From: JAEMQF01 sp031419715
GTDB taxonomy: Bacteria > Pseudomonadota > Gammaproteobacteria > Burkholderiales > Burkholderiaceae_C
Reading direction: 5' to 3'
NCBI GenBank assembly: GCA_031419715.1
Contig: JANOLJ010000151.1
Location: forward strand, 1-8,480
Length of the DNA stretch: 8,480 bases
The notes below the pieces were generated by a model, which saw only the letters and a list, made by a program, of their open reading frames with translations, searched no databases and had not been told where the DNA came from. The translations under genes were made by a program, and so were the position numbers. Shown here piece after piece: positions 1 to 8,219 of this stretch; within the stretch, counting starts at the first letter, position 1, and each line of letters begins with the position of its first letter.

Positions 1-218
1 CCGGCCGCAAAGGCGAGCAGTGCAAACACGTTGCGTGTGTTCTCGGGGAAGGCGGTGAAGAACTGGGCCCCGATGATGGCGGCCAGCGCACCGTACAGGT
101 AGAAGTCGTACCACTCGAAGATCGTGCCCGCGGAAGAAGCCACGATCACTTTTTTCTCTTCGGTGGTCATCGAACGGGATCGTTCCCGCACGGCGGTCAG
201 TGTGTCAGTCGTTGCCAT
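1..218 (-). CDS. MHS-family MFS transporter, N-terminal part (cut by the left window edge)
   Basis: The first 72 or so residues of a transporter are visible. They contain a short polar N-terminus, then GTIFEWYDFYLYGALAAII, the start of TM1 with the FEWYDFxxYG signature of the metabolite:H+ symporter (MHS) branch of the major facilitator superfamily, and then FALLAFAAG entering the next membrane segment. Family members import organic acids and related solutes with protons at the inner membrane; the substrate cannot be read from this fragment. The ATG at 216-218 is preceded by GGAG 8 bases upstream (minus-strand bases 230-227). Met17 (MTTEEKK) is an alternative start closer to where relatives often begin. 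The gene lies 67 bases behind acs on the same strand with no convincing terminator between them, so co-transcription and acetate or carboxylate uptake are plausible inferences. The gene continues beyond base 1. Confidence 0.88.
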   Translation of the reverse strand, partial: MATTDTLTAVRERSRSMTTEEKKVIVASSAGTIFEWYDFYLYGALAAIIGAQFFTAFPENTRNVFALLAFAA

Positions 219-285
219 CTGTCTTGCTCCATGTGTGTCTGGCACTGTGCTCAGACGGTTTGTAACCGCAATCGGCCGCGGTGGT

Positions 286-2253
<1,968 letters not shown>

Positions 2254-2257
2254 GTTG

Positions 2258-2265
2258 CTCCTCCT
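2258..2265 (-). promoter_or_regulatory. ribosome binding site of acs
   Basis: The minus strand reads AGGAGGAG here, 4 bases before the GTG codon at 2253-2251 (6 bases if the first AGGAGG is the pairing core). It is a near-perfect anti-Shine-Dalgarno match. It decides for the GTG start although the frame stays open several hundred bases further upstream. Confidence 0.8.
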
Positions 2266-2307
2266 ATTTGCCGGCCGCAAGGATGACCGATGAATGTTGC
2301 ACGAGGA

Positions 2308-2337
2308 GCGATGCAATGTGACGAATGATTGCATCGC
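2308..2337. repeat. perfect 10-bp inverted repeat, candidate operator
   Basis: The left arm GCGATGCAAT (2308-2317) and the right arm ATTGCATCGC (2328-2337) are exact reverse complements separated by a 10-base spacer. The arm centres are 20 bases apart, about two helical turns, so a dimeric regulator could contact both arms on one face of the DNA. The repeat lies 54 bases upstream of the acs start codon and 48 bases upstream of the kinase start, so it could serve either promoter. A further TTGCA lies just outside the left arm at 2297. As RNA it could form a 10-bp hairpin, but neither side has a T-run, so it is not a standard intrinsic terminator. The protein that binds it is unknown. Confidence 0.6.
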
Positions 2338-2385
2338 CCTAACCCTGAGTGTGCACGCTCCTAGAATTCCTGCAAGCCCCACCCC

Positions 2386-4359
2386 ATGCCAGCATCGAGT
2401 GTTTCCTTGAGCGAACCCCCTATCGTTTTCCCGATGCGCTTGCAGGCGCTGCAGGCCGCACTCGACTTCGTCGACCAAGGGTTCACCCTGTATGGCCTCG
2501 ACCTGCACCTGATCGCGTGGAACAAGTCGTTCCTTCGCCTGCTCGACTTTCCGCCCGAGATGGCCTACGTGGGCGCGCCGTTCACGAGCTTCATCCGCTA
2601 CAACGCGCAGCGCGGCGACTACGGCCCCGGCGACGTGCAAGCCCAAGTCGACGAGCGCGTGCGCGCGGCGCGCGAGTTCACGCCGCACGAGTTTGAGCGC
2701 ACCCGGCCCAATGGCTGCGTGCTGAGCATCCGCGGCGTGCCCGTGCCCGGGTATGGCTTCGTGACGCTCTATTCCGACGTTTCCGCCGACAAAACCGCGC
2801 AGCGCCAGATCCATGAGCACAACACGCAGCTTGAGTCGCGCGTCGCGGAGCGCACCGCCGAATTGCGCTTGAGCGAAGCGAAGTTGCGGCTGATTACCGA
2901 TTCGATTCCGGCGCTGATCGCCTACTTCGACGAGCGCCGCATCTACCGCTACCTGAACCGCGCCTACCAATCGTGGTACGGCCTGGACCCGAACAATCCG
3001 CGCGCCGCCAGCGCCCGGGAGTACCTCGGTGCGGCCACCTACGCCGGCATCCGGCCCAAGGTGCTACGCGCGATGGCGGGCGAGGCGGTGACGTTCGAGT
3101 ACGAGGTGGCCGTGATCAGCGGCAACACGGTGATCGCGCGCACCACCTTGATTCCGGAAATCACCGCTGACGGCTCGGTGGCCGGATGTTTCGAACTCAC
3201 GTTCGACGTGACCGACCAGAAGCGCACCCAGGAGATGCTGGTACAGGCGCAAAAGATGGAAGCGCTCGGCCAGCTGACGGGCGGACTGGCGCATGACTTC
3301 AACAACATCCTGACGGTGGTCATCGGCAATCTGAATGCGTTGTCGGACGCGCGCCCCGGTGACGCCACGGTCGCGGAGTTCGTCGAACCCGCAGTCGACG
3401 CGGCGCGACGCGGCGCCGAGCTGATCAAGGCATTGCTGTCGTTCTCGCGCCAGCAGCCGCTGGAAGCGCAGGCGGTCGATGTGGCACCGCTCATCGCCTC
3501 GATCGGCCGGCTGGTTCGCAGGTCTTTGCCCGAAAGCCTGCAACTCGAGATCGACGCCGGCACCGAGCCCCTGTGGGCGTGGATCGATTCGCGCCAGTTG
3601 CAGAACGCCCTGCTCAACCTGATCCTGAACGCGCGCGATGCCACGCAGGCGCAAGGCAAGATTTGCCTGCGTGCGTGCGCCCAAATGCTCGACGCCGTGG
3701 CGGCAGCGGCGCATCAGGTTGAAGCGGGCCGCTACGTGCGCATCGATGTCATCGACAACGGCAGCGGCATGGACGCGAAGACGCTGGCGCGCGTGTTCGA
3801 ACCCTTTTTCACGACAAAGGAATCGGGCCTCGGTACAGGCTTGGGCATGGCGATGGTCTACGGCTTCGTCAAGCAGTCCGACGGTGCGATCGACATTTCC
3901 AGCCAGGTCGGTCAGGGCACGACGGTAACGCTCTGGCTGCCCGCCTCCGAGCTGAGCAGCGACTTCGCGCCGCCAGCGCTGGAACACCCAGGCAGCGCTA
4001 CGCCTGGCAGCCAGGGCCTGGCGTTGCTGGTGGAAGACGACCCGGACGTGCGCAAAGTGGCGCGGCGCTTCCTGCTCGAACTCGGCTACACCGTCGTCGA
4101 GGCGGAGAACGGGGTCGAGGCCAAGCAGATCCTGGAGCAGACGCCGGGCATCGCGCTGCTGCTGTCCGACGTGGTGATGCCCGGCGGCGTGGACGGCAGG
4201 GAGTTGGCGGCATTTGCCCGGGAGCGCTGCGGCGTGCCCCGCGTGGTGTTGATGAGCGGCCACGCGCCCGAGCTGGAGCGGCCGATCGACATGCCGATCC
4301 TGCCCAAGCCCTTCACCCGTGCGCAGCTCGCGGCGCTGATCGAGGACGCGCTCACATGA
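2386..4359 (+). CDS. soluble PAS-PAS hybrid sensor histidine kinase with C-terminal receiver
   Basis: This 657-residue protein has no visible signal peptide or membrane segment, so it is probably cytosolic. A first PAS domain of PAS_7 type (about 20-132; LDFVDQGFTLYGLDLHLIAWN, then RYNAQRGDYGPGD) is followed by a coiled-coil signal helix (about 134-168) and a second PAS (about 168-278). The kinase core has phosphoacceptor H303 in LAHDFNNIL, N415 in NLILNARDA, DNGSG at 457-461, FEPFFTTK at 471-478 and GLGTGLGM at 481-488; HDFNN is typical of the NtrB-like HPK4 group. A receiver (about 545-655) has D551/D552, phosphoacceptor D595, S624 and K641. No Hpt domain is present. The signal is unknown. 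The PAS_7 domain resembles those of CrbS and NahK/ErcS'-type kinases, which fits the acs neighbour. The ATG at 2386 has no good Shine-Dalgarno sequence; Met17 (base 2434) is an alternative start. Its stop overlaps the next start as ATGA, so the pair is translationally coupled. Confidence 0.93.
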   Translation: MPASSVSLSEPPIVFPMRLQALQAALDFVDQGFTLYGLDLHLIAWNKSFLRLLDFPPEMAYVGAPFTSFIRYNAQRGDYGPGDVQAQVDERVRAAREFTPHEFERTRPNGCVLSIRGVPVPGYGFVTLYSDVSADKTAQRQIHEHNTQLESRVAERTAELRLSEAKLRLITDSIPALIAYFDERRIYRYLNRAYQSWYGLDPNNPRAASAREYLGAATYAGIRPKVLRAMAGEAVTFEYEVAVISGNTVIARTTLIPEITADGSVAGCFELTFDVTDQKRTQEMLVQAQKMEALGQLTGGLAHDFNNILTVVIGNLNALSDARPGDATVAEFVEPAVDAARRGAELIKALLSFSRQQPLEAQAVDVAPLIASIGRLVRRSLPESLQLEIDAGTEPLWAWIDSRQLQNALLNLILNARDATQAQGKICLRACAQMLDAVAAAAHQVEAGRYVRIDVIDNGSGMDAKTLARVFEPFFTTKESGLGTGLGMAMVYGFVKQSDGAIDISSQVGQGTTVTLWLPASELSSDFAPPALEHPGSATPGSQGLALLVEDDPDVRKVARRFLLELGYTVVEAENGVEAKQILEQTPGIALLLSDVVMPGGVDGRELAAFARERCGVPRVVLMSGHAPELERPIDMPILPKPFTRAQLAALIEDALT

Positions 4360-5111
4360 CGCCCACCCGGCCTCGCACCGACGACGCAACGCCACCCGAG
4401 GCGTTGATTTTCGTCGTTGAAGACGATGACGCGGTGTCCAAGCTCGTCGTCGAAGCGTTGCATCAATTCGGCTTCAGCACCGAGGCGTATCGCAACGGCG
4501 CGAACGTGTTGCGCCGCCTGCAGACCGAACGACCCGACCTGTGCATCATCGATCTCGGCCTGCCCGACATGGACGGCATGGACCTGGTGCGCAAAATCGC
4601 CGAAGTGTCGAGCTGCGGCGTGCTCATCCTCACCGGCCGCGGCCACGCCGCCGATCGCGTGATCGGCCTGGAGCATGGGGGCGACGACTATGTCGTCAAG
4701 CCCTTCGAGGCGCGCGAACTCGTGGCGCGCGTGCGCAGCATCTTGCGCCGGCGCGCCAGCAGGCCCGGGCTCGCCCCGGGGTCGGGCTACGGACCCGCGC
4801 GCCGCTACGCGAGTTTTCTGGGCTGGTCGCTCGACATCGCGGCCAACGTGCTGCGCGCCGCCGACGGCAGCGAACATGTGCTGGGCGTGGCCGAAACCCA
4901 GGTGCTGCGCGCGTTCGTCGAGCGGCCGCATCAGATCCTCACGCGCGAGCAGTTGATGGGCCAGCGCGACCTGTCGCCGCTGGACCGTAGCATCGACGTG
5001 CGCATTTCGCGCCTGCGCCGCAAGTTGGAAAGCGACCCGCAAAATCCCAAGGTCATCAAGACGGTCTATGGTGCGGGGTACATGTTCTCCGCGGCGGTCA
5101 CGTGGTCCTGA
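4356..5111 (+). CDS. OmpR/PhoB-family response regulator transcription factor
   Basis: This 251-residue DNA-binding regulator is the likely phosphorylation partner of the kinase it overlaps by ATGA. The receiver domain (about 16-132) has acidic residues E22, D23 and D24, phosphoacceptor D66 in CIIDLGLPDMDG, switch residue T93 in LILTGRG and K115 in VVKPF. After a linker with RRRASRPGLAPGSGYG, the C-terminal winged helix (about 151-248) carries LTREQLMG and the recognition-helix region DRSIDVRISRLRRKLE, ending in KTVYGAGYMF as in OmpR-type proteins. The usual cognate of a HisKA/HPK1 kinase is of this type; here the kinase has an HPK4-like H-box. Likely targets by position are the divergent acs promoter and the following phaC, but no binding site is proven. 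CrbR, the acetate-switch regulator of gammaproteobacteria, has a LuxR-type output domain, so this protein is not its orthologue. Confidence 0.95.
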   Translation: MTPTRPRTDDATPPEALIFVVEDDDAVSKLVVEALHQFGFSTEAYRNGANVLRRLQTERPDLCIIDLGLPDMDGMDLVRKIAEVSSCGVLILTGRGHAADRVIGLEHGGDDYVVKPFEARELVARVRSILRRRASRPGLAPGSGYGPARRYASFLGWSLDIAANVLRAADGSEHVLGVAETQVLRAFVERPHQILTREQLMGQRDLSPLDRSIDVRISRLRRKLESDPQNPKVIKTVYGAGYMFSAAVTWS

Positions 5112-5142
5112 TGCGGCCCGCCACACGGCATCGATAAGCAGC

Positions 5143-5162
5143 CAGCAGACATGCAGCAGACA
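5143..5162 (+). repeat. two 9-bp direct repeats with 11-bp period upstream of phaC
   Basis: CAGCAGACA occurs at 5143-5151 and again at 5154-5162, exactly 11 bases apart, in the 103-base gap between the response regulator and phaC. A GC palindrome GCGGCGCCGC follows at 5167-5176. OmpR/PhoB-type regulators commonly bind direct repeats with a period of 10 to 11 bases, and such a regulator is encoded just upstream. I therefore note this as a possible site. The sequence is CAG-rich and could be chance, and I see no convincing -10 or -35 element here. Confidence 0.3.
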
Positions 5163-5200
5163 AATCGCGGCGCCGCCTGCACCGCAAATCAAACCCGACC

Positions 5201-5205
5201 AGGAG
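5201..5205 (+). promoter_or_regulatory. ribosome binding site of phaC
   Basis: AGGAG ends 9 bases before the ATG at 5215. It decides for this start over ATG 5068, which is in the same open frame but lies inside the response regulator gene and adds 49 residues without PhaC similarity. Confidence 0.7.
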
Positions 5206-5214
5206 CAAACCACC

Positions 5215-7008
5215 ATGACCCAAGCGACCCCCGATTCCCCTGCTGACCCGACGGCGTGGTGGCGCGATCTGCTCGCCCACTGGCCCGCCGCCGTGCCGGG
5301 CGCCGCGCGCGATGCGAGCAATTCCAGCGACGTGTTCGCGCTTTGGCAGCAAGCCCTGCCGAACTGGCTGGCGTTGCATGAACAGGCGATGAAGACCATG
5401 CTGCCCTGGTGGCCCGGCGCGCAGACCGCCGTCGGCTTGCCGGGCTCAGCCGCAGCGCCGGACCGCCGCTTCGCTGACGACGCCTGGCAGACCGACCCGC
5501 GCTTCGCCGTGCTCGCGCAGACCTACGCCACGCAGGCGGCGAATCTGCAACAGGCGCTGGCCGCGGCACCGCTCGATGAACGCAGCAAAGCGCAGATGGG
5601 TTTCCTGTTGCGCCAAGTGGTCGACGCGCTGAGCCCGGCCAACTCTTTGGCGACGAACCCCGAAGCGATGAAGCTCGCCATAGAGTCAGGCGGCGCGAGT
5701 CTGATGGAAGGCATGAAGCTCTACATGGCCGACCTGGCGCAGGGGCGTGTGTCGATGACCGACGACCAGGCCTTCGAACTCGGGCGCAATGTCGCCACGA
5801 CGCCCGGAAGCGTCGTGTTCGAGAACGAGCTGATTCAGTTGATTCAGTACCAGCCCGTCGCCGCCAAGATCTACGCGACGCCGCTGCTGATCGTGCCGCC
5901 TTGCATCAACAAGTACTACATCCTGGACCTGCAGCCCGAAAACTCGCTCGTCGCGCATGCCCTGGCGCAAGGGCACAACGTGTTCCTCGTCTCGTGGCGC
6001 AACATTTCCGCGCCACAGCAACACCTGGGCTGGGACGACTACCTGGAGCAGGGTGTGATCACGGCGATCAGCACGGCGCGCGATATCGCTTACGGTGGCA
6101 AGGGCGGTGGCAAGGGCGGTGGCAAGGGCGGTGGCAAGGGCGGTGGCAAGGGTGGCGGCAAGGGCGGGGGCAAGGGCAGCGCCGACAAAATCAACGCGCT
6201 CGGCTTTTGTGTCGGCGGCACGCTGCTGTCATGCGCGCTCGCGGTGCTCGCGGCGCGCGGCGAAGCGCCCGTGGCCAGCGTGACCTTGCTGACGACGTTG
6301 CTCGACTTTTCTGACGGCGGCGAGTTGGGACTGCTGGTCGACGAAGCCTCGGTCGCCTCGCGCGAGGCCTCGATCGGCCAGGGCGGCTTGCTCAAGGGCC
6401 GCGAACTCGCACAAGTGTTTGCCTCGCTGCGCGCGAACGATCTGGTGTGGCCCTATGTCGTGAACGGCTACCTCAAAGGCAAGCCACCGCCCGCCTTCGA
6501 CCTGCTGTTCTGGAACGGCGACGACAGCAATCTGCCCGGCCCGATGTACTGTTGGTACCTGCGCAACGCCTATCTCGAAAACAAGCTGCGCGTCTCCGGT
6601 GCGACCACGCAATGCGGGCAGCCCGTGGACTTGCGGGCCATCACCATCCCCGCCTTCATCTACGCATCGCGTGAAGACCACATCGTGCCCTGGCAAGGCG
6701 CTTATGCGAGCACGCAACTGCTGGGTGGCGAATGCACTTTCGTGCTCGGCGCCAGCGGCCATATTGCCGGCGTGATCAACCCGCCGGCCAAGGGCAAGCG
6801 CAGCCACTGGACGGGCAAGCTGCAAAGCGACGCGCAGCAGTGGCTCGACACCGCGCAGCAAGTGCCGGGCAGTTGGTGGCCGGCGTGGATGGAGTGGCTC
6901 GCGGGCCATGGCGGCGCGTTGGTCGCCGCGCCGAAACGCCTGGGCAACAGCAAACACTCGGCCATCGAACCCGCGCCAGGGCGCTATGTCAAAGAGAAGG
7001 CAAGCTGA
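5215..7008 (+). CDS. phaC: class I poly(3-hydroxyalkanoate) synthase with a (GGKG)7 insertion
   Basis: This 597-residue enzyme polymerises (R)-3-hydroxyacyl-CoA, typically 3-hydroxybutyryl-CoA, into PHA at the granule surface. The PhaC N-terminal domain (about 80-270) includes DRRFADDAWQTDPRF and NELIQLIQYQP. The alpha/beta-hydrolase core has the lipase-like box GFCVGG with nucleophile C332. D488 (SREDHIVPW) and H516 (GASGHIAGVINPP) complete the triad. These align with C319, D480 and H508 of Cupriavidus necator PhaC; spacing from W433 (its W425) to Asp and His is identical. The C-terminus IEPAPGRYVKEKAS is typical of class I. The oddity is residues 294-321, seven GGKG units between ARDIAY and SADKIN, where the C. 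necator enzyme has only about three residues between ARDI and DKIN. A large insertion in the hydrolase domain is also known, from memory, in the Delftia acidovorans synthase. No phaA, phaB or phaR is in the window, so this may be a secondary phaC copy. The next gene starts 5 bases downstream. Confidence 0.96.
   Translation: MTQATPDSPADPTAWWRDLLAHWPAAVPGAARDASNSSDVFALWQQALPNWLALHEQAMKTMLPWWPGAQTAVGLPGSAAAPDRRFADDAWQTDPRFAVLAQTYATQAANLQQALAAAPLDERSKAQMGFLLRQVVDALSPANSLATNPEAMKLAIESGGASLMEGMKLYMADLAQGRVSMTDDQAFELGRNVATTPGSVVFENELIQLIQYQPVAAKIYATPLLIVPPCINKYYILDLQPENSLVAHALAQGHNVFLVSWRNISAPQQHLGWDDYLEQGVITAISTARDIAYGGKGGGKGGGKGGGKGGGKGGGKGGGKGSADKINALGFCVGGTLLSCALAVLAARGEAPVASVTLLTTLLDFSDGGELGLLVDEASVASREASIGQGGLLKGRELAQVFASLRANDLVWPYVVNGYLKGKPPPAFDLLFWNGDDSNLPGPMYCWYLRNAYLENKLRVSGATTQCGQPVDLRAITIPAFIYASREDHIVPWQGAYASTQLLGGECTFVLGASGHIAGVINPPAKGKRSHWTGKLQSDAQQWLDTAQQVPGSWWPAWMEWLAGHGGALVAAPKRLGNSKHSAIEPAPGRYVKEKAS
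6094..6177 (+). repeat. seven-copy 12-bp in-frame tandem repeat inside phaC
   Basis: The unit GGTGGCAAGGGC (Gly-Gly-Lys-Gly) is repeated seven times without interruption. Copies 1-4 (6094-6141) are identical. Copy 5 ends in GGT, copy 6 begins with GGC and copy 7 begins with GGG. All three changes are at third codon positions and are synonymous. The unit is a multiple of three, so gain or loss of copies would keep phaC in frame. The coding strand is very G-rich with closely spaced GG and GGG runs, so strand slippage and two-layer G-quadruplex formation are possible. Confidence 0.97.
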
Positions 7009-7013
7009 TCGAT

Positions 7014-8219
7014 ATGGCAGCAACCCCAGGCGGCTCGACCCCGGTGCTGGTGGCCGGTGGCGGCATCGGCGGCATCGCCGCCGCACTCGCGCTGGTGCGC
7101 TGCGGCTTTGCCGTCAAGGTGCTTGAGCAAGCGCCGCAGCTTGGTGAAATCGGCGCTGGCATCCAACTCGGGCCGAACGCTTTCGCCGCGTTTGACGCGC
7201 TGGGCATCGGTGAAGCGGCGCGCGGCCGCGCCGTTTACACCGACGAAATGGTGATGCACGACGCACTCGATGAGTCGCTGGTCGGCCGCATTCCCACCGG
7301 CGCGGCGTTTCGCGAACGCTTTGGCAACCCCTATGCCGTGATCCACCGCGCTGATGTGCACGCCTGCCTGCTCGACGGCGCACGCGCCACCGGCCGCATC
7401 AGCGTGGCGACGTCAACGCAGGTGCAACGCGTCGAGCAAGACGACCTGGGCGTCACCGTGTTCGATGCGAAGGGCCAGCAGCATCGCGGCATCGCGCTGA
7501 TCGGCGCCGACGGCGTGAAGTCCGCGGTGCGCCGCCAGTACGTGGGCGATGAAGCGCGCGTCTCGGGCCACGTGGTGTACCGCGCGGTGGTCGATCGAGC
7601 CGACTTCCCCGTCGACCTGCAATGGAACGCGGCGAGCATCTGGGTTGGCCCGAACTGCCACCTGGTGCATTACCCGCTGCGCGGCGGAGAGCAGTACAAC
7701 GTCGTCGTGACCTTCCACAGCCGCGAGGTCGAGCAGTGGAGCGTGCGCGAAGGCAGCGCCGAGGAAGTGCAGAGCTACTTCGAAGGCATCTGCCCGCGGG
7801 CGCGCCAGCTCATCGATCTGCCCAAGGACTGGAAGCGCTGGGCCACCGCCGACCGCGAGCCGATCGCCCAGTGGAACTACGGCCGCGCCACACTGCTCGG
7901 CGACGCCGCCCACCCGACCCTGCAATACCTGGCCCAGGGCGCGTGCATGGCGTTGGAAGACGCTGTCACGCTGGGCGAGGCGCTGCGGGTTCACGACAAC
8001 GACTTCGCGAAAGCCTTCGCGCTCTACCAGCGCTCGCGCGTGGCACGCACCGCGCGCATCGTGCTGTCGGCGCGCGAGATGGGGCGCATTTTCCACGCCA
8101 AGGGCGTGGAGCGGCTGGTGCGCAACCAGCTCTGGCAGGGCCGCCCGCCCGAGCGCTTTTATGACGCGATGGAGTGGCTCTACGGCTGGCGGGTTGAGAA
8201 CTGCCTGGCTGCGGGTTAG
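7014..8219 (+). CDS. FAD-dependent monooxygenase, probable 3-hydroxybenzoate 6-hydroxylase
   Basis: This 401-residue single-component flavoprotein hydroxylase would convert 3-hydroxybenzoate to gentisate with NAD(P)H and O2 in the cytosol. The Rossmann FAD motif VLVAGGGIGGIAAALAL is at 11-27, the DG motif GADGVKSAVR at 164-173 and the GD motif LLGDAAHPTLQYLAQGACM at 294-312. H216, Y220 (HLVHYPL) and Q304 sit at the spacing of the active-site His213, Tyr217 and Gln301 that I recall for the Rhodococcus 3-hydroxybenzoate 6-hydroxylase. The C-terminal FYDAMEWLYGW is also family-like. Related enzymes are named NagX, MhbM or XlnD; a salicylate hydroxylase or another aromatic hydroxylase remains possible. 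The ATG at 7014 lies 5 bases after phaC, and AGAAGG at 6995-7000 inside phaC is a somewhat distant ribosome site, so the two genes probably share an mRNA. No gentisate dioxygenase gene is visible. The stop overlaps that of the convergent transporter. Confidence 0.85.
   Translation: MAATPGGSTPVLVAGGGIGGIAAALALVRCGFAVKVLEQAPQLGEIGAGIQLGPNAFAAFDALGIGEAARGRAVYTDEMVMHDALDESLVGRIPTGAAFRERFGNPYAVIHRADVHACLLDGARATGRISVATSTQVQRVEQDDLGVTVFDAKGQQHRGIALIGADGVKSAVRRQYVGDEARVSGHVVYRAVVDRADFPVDLQWNAASIWVGPNCHLVHYPLRGGEQYNVVVTFHSREVEQWSVREGSAEEVQSYFEGICPRARQLIDLPKDWKRWATADREPIAQWNYGRATLLGDAAHPTLQYLAQGACMALEDAVTLGEALRVHDNDFAKAFALYQRSRVARTARIVLSAREMGRIFHAKGVERLVRNQLWQGRPPERFYDAMEWLYGWRVENCLAAG

Larger units (their letters stand above)
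2254..2385. promoter_or_regulatory. divergent intergenic control region between acs and the two-component operon
   Basis: These 132 bases separate two divergent start codons and must hold the promoters for acs (minus) and the kinase operon (plus). The visible elements are the acs Shine-Dalgarno sequence, a perfect 10-bp inverted repeat at 2308-2337, and four TTGCA/TGCAA half-sites at 2297-2301, 2312-2316, 2329-2333 and 2371-2375. A -10-like TAGAAT lies at 2362-2367 on the plus strand but has no acceptable -35 at the right distance, so I do not call a promoter. The region is less GC-rich than the flanking genes, as expected for a promoter region. I see no clear sigma-54 site. Confidence 0.6.

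Noticed and set aside
265..282. ACCGC/GCGGT hairpin between acs and the left transporter as a terminator
   Set aside because: The stem is only five base pairs with an 8-base loop, and no T-run follows in the direction of acs transcription.
2286..2302. Sigma-54-type promoter ending in TTGCA
   Set aside because: The upstream bases do not give a TGGCAC-like -24 element at the required spacing.
2317..2333. CRP-like site (TGTGA at 2317-2321, then TTGCA) in the acs control region
   Set aside because: Only the TGTGA half is good. The second half matches TCACA at three of five bases and is explained by the perfect inverted repeat.
2254..2970. N-terminal extension of acs by 239 codons upstream of the GTG start
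   Set aside because: The frame is open, but it would run through the divergent promoter region and into the kinase gene. The strong ribosome site at 2258-2265 and the family N-terminus both fit the GTG at 2253.
3064..4395. Long open frame on the minus strand opposite the kinase gene (443 codons)
   Set aside because: It is a shadow of the kinase reading frame with low-complexity Arg/Ala/Gln-rich content and no family motif.
5068..5214. Upstream ATG 5068 as phaC start
   Set aside because: It lies inside the response regulator gene, the extra 49 residues lack PhaC similarity, and AGGAG sits at the right distance before ATG 5215.
6094..6177. The G-rich repeat as a CRISPR array or a sequencing artefact
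   Set aside because: There are no spacers between units, and the frame is kept through the repeat with intact PhaC sequence on both sides. The synonymous differences between copies argue for real sequence, although the copy number could still be misassembled.
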